The notes under the pieces are model-generated. The model was given only the letters and a program-made list of their open reading frames with translations. It made no database searches and was not told the origin of the DNA. Position numbers and translations under genes: made by a program. Shown piece after piece: positions 45,015 to 56,034 of a stretch of 64,000 nucleotides of DNA. Position 1 is the stretch's first letter; every line of letters begins with the position of its first letter. Source of the DNA: Bactrocera neohumeralis (lineage: Eukaryota > Arthropoda > Insecta > Diptera > Tephritidae); contig NC_065919.1 in NCBI RefSeq assembly GCF_024586455.1, positions 24,156,839-24,220,838 of the forward strand, read 5' to 3'.

Positions 45015-45870
45015 GCGTAAAGTTATGTTAGTTTCCGCAACACTCTAAACATCAATACAGATGGCTCGAAAATGGACTATGGAATTGGCGCGGGAATACA
45101 TATACTGTCCAGAATTAGGCATAAGGCAACCTTTTAAGTGTCCGGACCACTGCAGTATATTCTAAACTGAGGTCTTTGCTATGTACATAGGCAAACCAGC
45201 AGAAATCAAGGCAGTATCGCATAACGGACAAAAATGTCTTGGAAAGCAGGACGGTAGTGGAGAGTGTCGACAGAACGAAGCTAATTCACCTCAATTGGGT
45301 GTCAGGTCACAAGGAGCAGCGAGAGCATTGAGATAATTAACAAGATTACGAATAATGCTGTACGGCTAACAGCCGATAACGTGATTAACATTGGGAAACC
45401 CATGCACTGTCTATACGACGATCTCGACAGAAGCATGGTAAGGAATATCAAAACCTGATGGAATGAGCTACTTGGAGTGCAAAACTGCAAAAGTATCTGC
45501 AAAACGGTAGATCCGAAACACACAAAATTCCTATTGGCACTCGATAGAACATGATGGTAATACTAACTGGTTATTGCCTGGTGGCGACTGACGCCCGTAG
45601 GATGGTGCTATGGTGCTGACAGATCGAGAAGACTGCAGGAAATGTCTAGAGTAGAGCAACAGGGAAACCATGGTGCATCTTTCGTGCACTTGACCCGCAT
45701 TAGCAAGACTACTCTGTAAGCATCAGAGGTCCCAACACATTGATATGCTAGAGCAGGTATCGACAGTGAGGTCGCAGAGTCTGTTAAATTTGCGTCAAGC
45801 GCAGACATCCTAAAGGATGACTACTCCTCTTGACCTTAGCAACTGGACCCTATTAAAATAAACCTAAATT
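45015..45870 (+). mobile_element. Jockey-type LINE: RNase H and C-terminus, dead
   Basis: The plus strand reads NTDGSKMDYGIGAGIHI near 45,050-45,100, CPDHCSIF near 45,137-45,160, a TEVFAMYIG segment, LIHLNWVSGHKE near 45,280-45,315 (HxWVxGHxxIxGNE box), and DRSMVRNIKT then LLGVQNCKSICK near 45,430-45,500. It ends with a VHLTRISKTTL-type C-terminal block. Catalytic residues are interrupted by stops and frameshifts. Confidence 0.72.
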
Positions 45871-46025
45871 ATCAACATGTCGTCTGTCAATATATGCGCG
45901 AACTTGCCAGTTTAGTCCAAGTTTTTTAGATATCCATCTGAAATTTTGTATTCGCTCTTTACTACACAAGAAGCTGCTCATTTGTAGGAATCGCCGATAT
46001 TTGACTATTACAGCATATCTCCTTC

Positions 46026-46560
46026 CCCTTTAATGGCGTAGACCCCGCTTACGCGGTTATAGCCGAGTTCACAACAGCGCATCAATCGTTTCTTCTTGTA
46101 GCATTTTAGCGCCAATTCAGGACACCAAGTGCAGCCAGGTCCTTCTCTACCTGATGTCGCCAACGGAGTGGAGGTCTTCCTCTTCCTCCGGGGGATACTG
46201 TGTCGAATACTTACTTCGCTGCACTATGTCAATGTCGTCGGACGGGAATAATGAGTGACTTATAGAGTTTGGTATTTGTTCGACGAGAAAGGACTTTACT
46301 TCCTACTCTGTCCGAAGTAGCACCTGTTGGCAAGAGTTATTCTGCGTTGGATTTCGAGACTGCTATTTTTTTAGTGTTAATACTGGTTCTAAGATAAACG
46401 AAATTATCTACGATTTCGAAGTTATGACCGTCAAATGCGACGTGGAAGCCTAGTCGCGAGAGCGACGACTGTTTCTTTGATGACAGTAGATATTTCGTCT
46501 TGTCCTCGATCACTACCAGACCCATTCCTTAACCAGTCCTGAGAAAGCAGAACTCACGGT
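46026..46560 (-). mobile_element. RTE-like LINE 3' fragment, rearranged
   Basis: Minus strand reads GLVVIEDKTKYLLSSKKQSS and FEIVDNFVYLRTSIN from 46,525 to 46,370, thumb remnants near 46,330-46,230, then PGGRGRPPLRWR near 46,200-46,165, LNWR, and the common tail (complement of ACGCGGTTATAGCCGAGTT, 46,031-46,072). A block is missing near 46,215. It is inactive. Confidence 0.78.
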
Positions 46561-46589
46561 GCGGATGTTGAGGCCACTGATATCAATAT

Positions 46590-46795
46590 CAACAGTATAA
46601 TATAGCATATAGCTGCCATAAAACTGAACGATCGGAATGAAATGCTTTTTATTAGTGGAGATACCTTGGATTATTATCTAAGGAAATATTGCAATCTCTC
46701 AATTGTCCATATCGAATTACTACAGCATATAGATTTATACAAACCTTTTCATTTAGCTAGGGTGGAACCGAAGTTAACGGTTTTTCAGGTTTCAT
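46590..46795 (+). repeat. Dispersed dipteran repeat with GTTAACGG tail
   Basis: ATATAGCTGCCATAAAACTG, AACGATCGGAATGAAATGC and, at the end, GGTGGAACCGAAGTTAACGG follow the order of the repeat whose inverted relative is at 50,215-50,440 and whose tail alone is at 20,185-20,268. Confidence 0.6.
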
Positions 46796-47375
46796 TTAGG
46801 TTTAAAAAGTATTAGCTCATCAAGAGGAGACTCTCATTGCATTCGCAGTCAATAGCGCTCCTACAACGTACATAACCTTACTTCCGTGTTCTAAGAAATC
46901 GATTGATTTCTCGTGGCCATTTTCGTGAGTACGAGCCAACTCTTGTTCTAAATTGTGTGAAATACATGTTATCGAAGCTGTATTATTGACTACAAGATAA
47001 TGATTTTCATCGGTTATACTTTGAAATTTTTTTTTTCCAAAAGACAACGGCCGTTTAAAGTCACCAGCCAGTGTTCTTAAAATCAAAGCTTTGACATATC
47101 AAAAAAACAAAAATTAAAATTTTATGAATTAATGCTTGTAAGCAAGCAAAAAAAATTATGTTTTTCGCCTTATCTCTAATTTACATTCAGAATTTCGGTG
47201 GCAGCGCTTACAAATTGTTTCACTTCCGATTTCCCAAAAAAAAAGAAAAAAAAGCAGAAAAATATTTTATGCTAATAAGTCGGTGTGCATAAATAAGCCA
47301 TTCTGCATAAATTTCGCTGGCCGAAGAGTCAGCAATTCATTTAACCTACTTTGTAGAGCGACCACAGAAAAACGA
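46796..47375. other. Unassigned
   Basis: The 46,820-47,086 minus frame shows no domain. A-runs lie at 47,235-47,265. Confidence 0.4.
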
Positions 47376-48329
47376 GAGCATGTAAGCATATACCATATAC
47401 TTACATATATATGTATATGCACATATGTATGTACATATATACATATATATTTAAATATTCTGCGGAAATCGTTGGTGAACGTGGGCGATTTGCCGAAATT
47501 GGACCCTGTTATTTAATTATAAAATTACTTGAAAATATATTTCTAGGTGCTTATATGTGTATGTGTGTGTTGTCTATTTCATACACACACACATGTGGTG
47601 CATTTGTGTGCGTAAACAATTAAATCAGCCTAGCTCAAATGAGAAATGTGACCAATATTGTTGAGATTAAATTTTGCAATTTGTCGAAAGGAAGGTCAGC
47701 AAGGGCTGCTGGCAGAGGGCGTGCCCCCGGGGGATTGGCAATGGGTTATAATGCCACCGCAATGTTTGACCATAAATATGTGCGCGTGCGAAATGCGAGT
47801 ATCTATGAGTAATCGGTTTCACCGCCACACTCAACTCACCCCCTCTCCCCTCTTCCCTCTCTTATTTCATCGTTTTCCCCTGAATACACGCTCGTTTTGG
47901 CAGTTGAAATAGAGATGCATGCGTTGTGTTTTTCTTGTTGTTTTTGTTGTTGCCGCAAAGCTCACTATTTTCGGTTGGAGTTTTCAATTAAAATGAATCA
48001 CTGTACATTGCCTGGCGACGGGTGGGGGGCGGAGCATGTGCGGGCTAAGCTTGCAATGTGTGCTTGTGTGTGTGGCTGTGTTAGTTTATGCGCGTGTGGT
48101 GGCAACAACGCTGATTGCGGATGCACACAAAGACCCACAGCCATTTATACATAACTGTGCATAGCATAAACCATAGTAAAATAAAGTCATCTATCCGTGT
48201 GTTTGTGTGTGTGCGTGTGCATACAATTTAAAGCTGGCGAGGCAAAGTGATTTAAAGACTTGCGGAGTTAATCGACAAGAAAAATTAAAAAACAAAAAAA
48301 AATAATAATAAAATGTACTAAATTAAAAA
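47376..48329. repeat. Non-coding island with TATG, CA/TG and G+C-rich patches
   Basis: (TATG)/(CATA) runs lie at 47,400-47,455. CA/TG tracts lie at 47,556-47,570, 47,581-47,595 and 48,060-48,075. A CCCCTC-rich patch sits at 47,840-47,880. The open frames reflect these repeats. Confidence 0.55.
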
Positions 48330-48505
48330 TATGGAAAACTACCGTTATTCGGACAAGTTGCAGCAACAATACCATAAAAAAGCAACAAAAAATACAAAAT
48401 TTCAAAAACTACAATCAAAAAGAGAAATTACAAGAAAAATAATAATAAAAAAGTACCGCTATACTGAAAAGTTGTAACAGCAAAAACTAAAAAAATAGCA
48501 GCAGC

Positions 48506-48537
<32 letters not shown>

Positions 48538-49260
48538 CGATCTTAAACATCTTTAGTACAATAGACAAATATAAAAAAATTAAAATAATAAAGTACCGTT
48601 ATACAAACAAGCTGTAACGGCAATAACGTATACAAAGCAACAACAACAACAAAATATAAAACATACAATCACAAAGACGAATCTAAAAAAGAATACATAA
48701 ATAAATAATACATACAAAAGTGCCGCTATAAAGAAGAGTTTTACCAACAACAACAACAGCTGCATACAAAAACCAACAATTACAACAACAAGAACATCTC
48801 AAAAATTTAATAAAATAGACAAGTAAAAAAATTAAATTGCAAATTACCGTTATACAGCTAAACTGTAACAGCAGCAACAAATAAACCAACAACAACAACA
48901 ACAAAATCTAAAAAAAAACCGAAAAGACAAATTTAAAAATATATATATGTACATATATAAATAAATAATAAAAAACGTACCGCTATGTAGAAGAGTTTTA
49001 ACGACAACAACAACAACAGCGACACACAAAAACCAACAACAATAGCAACAAAAAAATCTCTAAAATTTAATAAAATAGACAACTTAAAAAAAATTAAATA
49101 GAAAAGTACACTAGCTGTAACAACAACAACAAACAAACAAATAACAACAACGAAATCTCAAAAATTAAATTTAAAAATAAAATATTTAAAAATACAAAAA
49201 AGTACCGTTATATATACAGCAACAACACACACTAAACTAACAACAACAACAACGGAAACA
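48330..49260. repeat. CAA-rich tandem array, period near 127 bp, eight marker boxes
   Basis: The marker TACCGYTAT (variants TGCCGCTAT and TACA) starts at 48,340, 48,454, 48,594, 48,721, 48,845, 48,978, 49,107 and 49,203. Two unit types alternate through the middle. Type A boxes continue with AGCTGTAAC (48,594; 48,845; 49,107) and type B boxes continue with AAGAGTTTTA (48,721; 48,978), giving a dimer period near 255 bp. Each box is followed by CAA/CAG runs and an A-rich AAATTTAATAAAATAGACAA-like segment. The plus strand is almost free of G. A perfect CAA run of about 11 units is at 48,504-48,538. Confidence 0.85.
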
Positions 49261-50214
49261 AACATAGCTGTGTACAACTGTTTGCGTGCAGCGACAAAAC
49301 CGCTCGTAAAGTAAGATCTAATGCGCTGTCAGGCGACAGCAAGAAATTGCAAAAACAACAAAAAATGAGTTGCGAAAAAAATTCGAAGGAAAAAACGTTA
49401 ATAAAAAATGAATAATAACAAAACGGATAGTGTCATAAGAGGAAATGCCATAATAACAATATGAATGTGAAAATATGAAGGACAAATACAACAATAACAA
49501 GGGCTCAAACACCTAGCAGAAGGCGAAAAGAAAAAAAACACGAGTGCAAATAACAACAACAAGCGGTGACACTAGCATAAACTAACTACAATATGTACAA
49601 CAATAAAAATCCAGCACGAGCGCAAGTAACAAGCAGCGACAGCAGCTGTGCAGCACTTTGCCAATGCCAGCACTATTTTCGCCACTTCCTCACTGCTACT
49701 CTCCCTCTCACTCGCTCGCTCTCTCTGTCAGCTAACCATGTCCGCACACACAACTATCGAGAAAAATAATTGACAGGAAGTGAAAATAATAGAAACGGAA
49801 ATACACTTTCGGTGTGCTTTTACTTACCTAGCTGCACACAAGCACACGTACACGCACATCCACACATTTCCATGTATCCGCATTAAGGTGCTGGGGTGCT
49901 GGTTGCATGATATGCACACACACACACGCAAACAAAAGTAAATTCAGGAGTTCGCAAAAGTGCGTTGGTGACAAAATTTATAAGTTGGACCAAAAGAGAT
50001 AAGACGTTTGCTTACTTGGTGGAAGAATGAGGATATATAGTTTCAAATAAGCATACTCTTTCAACTTTTTGTTCGCTGAAGTTTTCAGGAAATTTTGCAT
50101 CTGAACACGTTATAAATTCGACGGTGCTTTCATTGGAATTCATTTTCAAATTGGCGGCTAAGTTGTTATTATAAATCAAAACAAGAAAAGATCTCAACTG
50201 AAACTAGAATACCC
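49261..50214. repeat. Non-coding, AAC/CAA and CA microsatellites
   Basis: AAC/CAA runs continue to about 49,610. A CACTCGCTCGCTCTCTC tract is near 49,705-49,725, and CA runs at 49,840-49,870 and 49,915-49,928. No gene is supported. Confidence 0.5.
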
Positions 50215-50560
50215 CTCTAAAGAAGTTTCAATACAAGTACTTGATTTTGATTTAATTTGCATGATAGTGTTATAGTAATCCGATCTGAACAATTGCATCG
50301 AATATTATAACATTGCGTTGGGCTATAATCTATGCCAAGTTTCTTGAAAATATCTCACAAAATAAAAAAAGTTTTCCATACAAACACTTTATTCCGATCG
50401 TTCAGTTTGTATGACAGCTATATCCTATAGTAGTTCGATCTTAGTGGTTCCAACAAATGAGCAGCTTCTAGAAGAGAAAATAATTAAAGGCGATACCTCA
50501 AAAACTGAAAGACTAGTTCGCGCATATACAGGCAGACGAACCCGAGAACGAATATGTTAC
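50215..50560 (-). repeat. Dispersed dipteran repeat, inverted
   Basis: TTCCGATCGTTCAGTTTGTA and GACAGCTATATCCTATAGTA are the complement of the GAACGATCGGAA / ATATAGCTGYCAT blocks seen at 46,590-46,660. AAGTTTCTTGAAAATATCTC belongs to the same family. The later part (50,455-50,560, with GGCGATACCTCAAAAACTGA) is less certain. Confidence 0.55.
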
Positions 50561-50787
50561 ATCAACGAAGCTCATCACGCTGATGAAAATGTCTCCGACT
50601 CTTCTTTCTGGTTATTACAATCTATGTGGCACACTTAATATACTTTATTCAGTGCATAAAAATTTAAATTATGTTCAATATAATAGCTTTATCAGAGTTC
50701 TAATATGGAAATCTCCACTTTTAGAGAGTTATATTTAATACTGACCTACAGTTGATCTCAATACTTTGAACACTTCTCCTATTTAAT

Positions 50788-51080
50788 GCTAAGAGTTTCA
50801 GCTCAACAGTTATTAATAGCAGACCCCATCTAAGAGCCATTTGTGTAAAGAGCTTCCATCGAACTTTCGCGATTTATGTACTTTCATCAAAAAGCTCAAC
50901 TTTACTCCAGAAAAGTTGCTTCCACATTAAGAGTTTCAGCTAAACAGCCATTAATAACAGAGCTAACAAACCTTTCCCATCTCAGAGCCATTTATGTAAA
51001 GAGCTTTCATTAAGCTTTCTCGATTTCTGAATTTTCATCAAAAAGCTCAACTTTACTCGAGAAAAGTTGCTTCCACAGGT
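50788..51080. repeat. Tandem duplication, units of about 140-150 bp
   Basis: AAGAGTTTCAGCTCAACAGT at 50,790 and AAGAGTTTCAGCTAAACAGC at 50,928 each lead into AGAGCCATTTRTGTAAAGAG, CATCAAAAAGCTCAACTTTA and AGAAAAGTTGCTTCCACA. Unit two carries a small insertion. A single inverted relative lies at 55,850-55,970. Confidence 0.85.
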
Positions 51081-51830
51081 TGATAAATGAATAATACGTA
51101 CATTATTAAAAAAACAGGTATTATTTTTGCCGAGCTTTCCCTTTCGGGTGCTTGGTTAGCGCTGAAATACAAGCAGCTGCGCAGTTGCAAGATCCTGCTA
51201 ACTCTAAATCAATCCACAAGGGTTTAGTGATATCTTCACTTGTAGCTTGGTTACGCTTTCTCTAGTTTTACGGGTTTTAACTGAACACTAAATAATATTA
51301 CTTGTTTTCAATATTAAGTACTTGCTGATATTGCAAGATGAAAGCTAAAATACCATACTACGGATATTACACAAAACAGTCGCCACTGTTATTGCTACCT
51401 TTTGATCTTTGTTTGGGGATTAGTATGAGAAATACTGCAGCACCATGGTCTCTTGGTTCTTTTATTATATTACACCGGTATTTCGATAAAACCTGTTGTA
51501 GTAACCTTAAAAGGAATTTTCCTTTTTTTGGAGCTACTTTTGTTATTGGACTCGTTTCAGCTTGATGTTAATGAAGAAAGTACCATTTGGTGTTCTCAAT
51601 GAATTTAGTAATATCCGTTATGCTTTTTGTGGACAACCATTCATTTTGTGCCTGATGGGTTCCATGTATCTTTGTCGTGTTTGTGATAAAGCTGGACATT
51701 CACAGAGAAATTGGTTTTTGCTTGCAGCTGCTACAAATATTATTATAAGGGAGGCTCTAGTTTTTGAGCCATAATACATATAAAGCCATCTTTGAATGAT
51801 GGTTCTCTGCGGGTATGGCTTTGACTCGGG
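51081..51830 (-). mobile_element. Jockey-type LINE C-terminus and 3'UTR
   Basis: Minus strand from about 51,700 reads LFLCECPALSQTRQRYMEPI, the C-terminal zinc-knuckle segment of Jockey/LOA-type ORF2 (HFLCECPALSRxRxRxLG), then LLNSLRTPNGTFF near 51,605. Frames below 51,600 are probably its 3'UTR. Two open plus frames here (51,338-51,565 and 51,562-51,774) are antisense to this element. Confidence 0.6.
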
Positions 51831-52139
51831 AACTCAAATTATGGAGAAGTCAAGTTGACAGACCTGGGTTGTTCTTGCAGTTGTTGCTGCAGGTGTTGAC
51901 TGCTCTGGAATTATTGTGAGATGTCGACAAGGCCAGCAATTCCGCCAGGCTGTCCGTGAGTATTTTGGACCCCTTCTAAACATTTTCTCCATTCACGTCT
52001 AGAAGGAACACTCAACTGTATCATGGACTTATCTGTAATGAAGTATATCCAAAAAGTTTTTGTATTTGATGGTATGTTAGTCGGCGTCAAATATATCTTG
52101 TAAACTCAAACTTTTGTAGAACCCCTTTCCCAGAAGTGA
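51831..52139. other. Unassigned
   Basis: No motif recognised; probably repeat debris. Confidence 0.35.
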
Positions 52140-53320
52140 TCTAGAATTGATACCCATATACTGAAATTATATAGGGCACACTTCTCCAACCTGCTGAATG
52201 GCAGTGAAAACATAACGCCAGGCGAAGGCGAACCCGATTGCTTAATCGATGATGATGGAGTAGACGTTCCATTGCCCGACCATGGAACTTAATGAAGAAG
52301 TTCAAATGGCAGTTACCTTTCTGAAGAACAACAAAGCGGCGGGGGCCGATGGGTTGCCGGCTGAGAACGGCGGAATGCATCACCTTCTACCCAGAATATG
52401 GTCAGACGAATGAAATTTAAGTGTGGTCTTCCCAATTCAGAAAAAGGGAAAGCCCACAATCAATATGGTGGGTTAAGCCTCATCAACTTGGCATATAAGA
52501 TTCTATAGAGCGTACCTGTATAGTGTGAAAAATTAAAGCCAACGTCAACAAACTGGTTTGGATCTTATCAGTGTCGCTTTAGGCCTAGAAAATCAACAAC
52601 TGACCATATAATCATCAATCGACACGCACCAACTCCAACAAAAGGAGCTGCCTATATGTCACTATGTCTGAATTTGGTATCCCTGCAAAACTAATACGTA
52701 AATTGATGTTGAGCAACACAACAAGCTCCGTCAGGAAGGATACGAAACGAGGTTTCAGATAAATAATAAGAAAATAAGTCCAGTTGCAGAGCTGAATCGA
52801 GCAGGTACCATCTTCTATAAAAGTGTACAGCTGCTGGCGTATGCCGATGATATTGATGGCCTAAACAACAACGCCGTTAGTTCTGCTTTCTCCAGATTGT
52901 TTAAGGAAACGAAGCAAATGGGTCTGGTTGTGTACGAGGACAAGACCAAATATCTCCTGTCATCAAATATACAGTCGTCGCACTCGCGACTTGGCTCCCA
53001 CGTCACTGTTGACTGTCATAACTTCGAAGTTGTAGATAATTTCGTCTATCTTGGAACCAGCATTAACAGTAATAACAATGTCAGACTCAAAATTAGACGC
53101 AATCCAGCCCTGAAAGTATTCGACGCAGTACCCGTCAGAGGTTGCAAAGAAAGAGGAAGACCTCTATTCTGTTGGAAAGATCAGGTGGAGAAGGACCAGG
53201 CTACAGTTGGTATCTTGAATTGGCGCCAAAATGCGAAAGGAAGAAACGACTGGCGCTCTGTTGTTAACTCGGCTATAACCGCGGAGTTTACGCCAGTAAA
53301 GAAGCAGAAGATATAATAGC
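52140..53320 (+). mobile_element. RTE-like LINE: RT fragments to 3' tail, internally deleted
   Basis: The plus strand gives NNKAAGADGLPAEN near 52,328-52,370, IQKKGKP near 52,435, degraded middle motifs, and then LLAYADDIDGLNNNAV near 52,831-52,878, holding the catalytic YADD box. MGLVVYEDKTKYLLSSNIQS and FEVVDNFVYLGTSIN follow in one frame to 53,075. It then skips the LLYGSE/thumb block to NPALKVFDAVPVRGCKERGR and ILNWRQNAKGRNDWRSVVNS, ending in the common tail (53,262-53,310). The 5' part is riddled with stops. The final 139 codons (52,897-53,316) are open but are only a fragment. Confidence 0.85.
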
Positions 53321-53521
53321 TTTGCCAAGGACTGAAATAATCTTTGATTTAGGAAGGCTTGTAAAGCATGTTGTTTCGATATTTCTACAGCCTAATGTTT
53401 TAGCTATGATGATCGAGCCAAGCCAAAAAAGTTAACGAAACAAACTAAGAATCTCGGCTTATTCCGCCGTTACAAGTACGTTCAAGTTATATGGAAGTGC
53501 CCTACCTCGAAAATTACTTTA
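53321..53521. other. Unassigned spacer
   Basis: Nothing recognisable between the LINE tail and the small minus-strand ORF. Confidence 0.4.
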
Positions 53522-53773
53522 TTAATGCCAATTGGGTGAGTACCATTGCTTTTGTGGCAGCCTGTGAGCACACAATACACAAATGTGTACAAATATATGC
53601 AGCTCGTTTGGCATTTCCAACAATTTGTTACACAACCGAAGTACTTGCTTTGCATAACTGAACAAATATGCCGTTATCTTTCGCCACAGTGCGCGCAATA
53701 AGTGTGTGCACACACCACGACAACGACGGACCAGCACTTTGAAGGCCATCAAGTCAAAAGTTAGCAACAACAT
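53522..53773 (-). CDS. Candidate small ORF, 83 residues, unknown function
   Basis: The ATG at 53,771-53,773 sits in CCAAAAATG context, close to the fly start consensus. The frame runs 83 codons to TAA at 53,522-53,524, and AATAAA overlaps just past the stop. The product would be basic and leucine-rich, starting MLLLTFDLMAFKVLVRRC, with five cysteines (two in an RRCRGVC motif, two in ICVLCAH) and no repeats. There is no clear signal peptide or named domain. The frame also extends upstream without ATG to about 53,818. It lies in a non-repeat island, unlike most frames here. It may still be chance, or an exon of a longer gene. Function unknown. Confidence 0.25.
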   Translation of the reverse strand: MLLLTFDLMAFKVLVRRCRGVCTHLLRALWRKITAYLFSYAKQVLRLCNKLLEMPNELHIFVHICVLCAHRLPQKQWYSPNWH

Positions 53774-55225
53774 TTTTGGGCGCTTGCAATGCAATTGCAA
53801 TTCAAATATTTTTGACAACTGTGCACATATTATTTTTGGGGAGCATTTTTAGCGTTTTATTTCCTTATTATAACGGTTATTATTATTATTATTTTTGCAT
53901 AGGCAAATATTCGCCACTTGACGAGCTGCTGCCTTGAGAGCTTTTGCACTGTTTCAAGTGCGCTGACGACTGCATGCAAATCATGCTCTGTCTGTGTATG
54001 TGTGTATGTGAGACTTTACGTGAATTCGTGTTTGCTGGTGCGAGCGTGCGTGTATTTGCAGGCGTGTGTTTGAATTTCTACAAGTATTTACCGTCAAAAA
54101 AGTGGGCGGTCGGCGGCAAGCGGGCGCGGAGTTGCCAGCAAGTAACAAATGTAACTAAGTATTTACTTAAAACTTATTTGTGTGTGCGTGTATGTGTGTG
54201 TGCCTTTATGCGCATGTGTATGTGTATGTGTAAATATCTATGTATGTGTGTGTTGCGCAGCGGGAAGCGCCGTAGAACTAACTCTCTAAGTATTTTCGTG
54301 CAATAAACTGGCGTTTACATACATACTCTTGTGTGTGTGTGTGTGTGTGTGCCATATAACTCGTTACAAATGTTACAAATGCAATTTTCTATGACTGCAC
54401 GCAGTCTGCGCACAAGTTATCGAGCTGTTCAAGCGCGCGCCACACGAGGCGGCGAGGTGACGAAGCAGCGAAGAGGCAGCCCTGCAAGTCGCACTCAAGC
54501 ATTGCTGCTGCCGAGACAGCTGAGCCGGAGATTTTGTTGCAGCTTCAGCCTCTTGCTGCCGCCTTGCCGTTGTGGCTGCTCCAGCTGTGGCAGCAACTAC
54601 CTGCCGCCTAACGACCAGCAACAACAAGAAAGAGCTAGCTTCGTTACCTGGTCTACCTTTGCCTCACTGCTTACATGCGTGTGTGTGTGTGTATTTAGCT
54701 GTATCCACTGCTTGGACTTGAATTGCTTCTACTTCTCCTGCTTCTTCTTCTTCTGGCCTTCCTGCGCGCTGCCGCTCGCTGCCTGCATTACGTTGGCTTG
54801 CTTTCTTGACGTTAAGTGCATTTCCTACTTTCACAAAGAATTCTCCAGGCGCACTCACACACACACAAACACACAAACATGTCATTTGTAGCGGCGTATG
54901 TAATTATATATTTTACGCTTGAATTTTTCTTACCAGAACAGGCACGCACACACACACTCACCACATATAGAAACACTCCTTGAGTTAGTCCGCAGAGCCA
55001 AATGTTCACACGCATATACTCGTATAGTAAATTCATACATACATATGTGTGCCAGTGTTTGTATATTTTATCGTACCCAGCGAGTGAAATTATTCGCAAT
55101 TTTTGAATATTTCGCAGATTTGAATAAATTTTGAGCCTGAAATGGCTGCAATTCTACAAAAGTCTAATAAACTCTAACTGCGAAGCCTTTATTTTATTAC
55201 TAGTGAATGTAGATAAGGACTATCA
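53774..55225. repeat. Non-coding island, G+C-richer, with (GT)n
   Basis: TG/TATG-rich tracts lie at 53,990-54,010 and 54,180-54,260. (GT)10 is at 54,330-54,351 and TG at 54,678-54,692. CA tracts lie near 54,856-54,880 and 54,947-54,960. The block 54,400-54,620 is CAG/GCTG-rich and G+C-rich, giving overlapping open frames on both strands (A/Q-rich on minus, C/L-rich on plus). It could be a 5'UTR or regulatory element. No splice structure was established. Confidence 0.45.
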
Positions 55226-55487
55226 TTTTTTTAGTTATTTTTTTGGTTTTTTTCGGCTACTTTTTCGGTTATTTTTTTATTTTTTGGTTATTTTTCGGCT
55301 ACTTTTTCGGTTATTTTTCCGGTTATTTTTTAGTTTTTACCCTATTTTTCCGGTTATTTCTTCGGTTATTTTTTCCGGTTACTTTTTCGGCTACTTTTCC
55401 GGTTATTTTTCCGGTTATTTTTTGGATTATTTTTCGGCTACTTTTCCGGTTATTTTTCCGATTAATTTTCGGTTATTTTTCGATTAC
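55226..55487. repeat. 12-bp minisatellite, TTTTTCCGGTTA type
   Basis: About 20 imperfect units of TTTTTCSGSTWA run for 260 bp, alternating between CCGGTTA, CGGTTA and CGGCTAC variants and sometimes losing or gaining a T. A 12-bp unit keeps frame, so the plus strand translates as FSGYFSGYF repeats. That is a by-product of the unit length. Confidence 0.9.
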
Positions 55488-56034
55488 AATATAGTTATTT
55501 CAATAAACCAATTTCGCCTAATTTTTAATATTTTTTATAATTTTAAATAATAGTGTTACTTAAAGTTAAAAAGGGCAGCATCGAAGCCTTTTGACAGTTT
55601 CGAAATATATTTTACCAATATCGATAACGAATATATAAATATATTCCAGAGCAAGTAAGCTTATCTCGAAGAAACACGATTTTATTTTTTTATTATATTG
55701 AGTAGAAATCATGACGTCAGTATAATTTGTCAATCAATTCTACAAAAATGCCGCAATATATGAGCGCAAAAAGCTGTCTAGAGCTTTGAAAGATGGGTTC
55801 CTGAGAAGCTCGGCTCCGAAACAATAATACTAACATTTAATTATACCATATCCTATATCTACCATTTATTTATCGACTTATGAAAGCTACTTTTCTCGAA
55901 TAGAAGCTGAACTTTTGGATGAAAGTTCATAAATAGAGAAAGCTCAATGACAGCTCTTTATATAAATAGCTTTTATAATAACATTTATTCAAACTCAAAC
56001 TCATAAAATTTAATAAAAAGAATTGCATAACTAA
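55488..56034. repeat. Mostly unassigned; inverted copy of the 50.8-kb repeat
   Basis: Text at 55,850-55,970 (CTTTTCTCGAATAGAAGCTG, AACTTTTGGATGAAAGTTCA, GAGAAAGCTCAATGACAGCT) is the diverged reverse complement of one unit at 50,960-51,075. The rest shows nothing defined. Confidence 0.5.

Noticed and set aside
51338..51774. Two plus-strand frames that look like small membrane proteins
   Set aside because: They lie antisense to a Jockey-type LINE C-terminus read on minus (LFLCECPALSQTRQRYMEPI).
52897..53316. 139-codon open frame as a host gene
   Set aside because: It is the RT C-terminus of an RTE-like LINE joined across a deletion to the LINE's last block.
54331..54891. 186-codon plus frame, cysteine/leucine-rich
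   Set aside because: Starts within (GT)n and follows CTG/CTC-rich DNA; an overlapping antisense frame is equally open, so low stop density explains both.
55131..55550. FSGYF-repeat protein, 139 codons
   Set aside because: Direct translation of the 12-bp minisatellite; unit length is a multiple of three so it stays open by construction.
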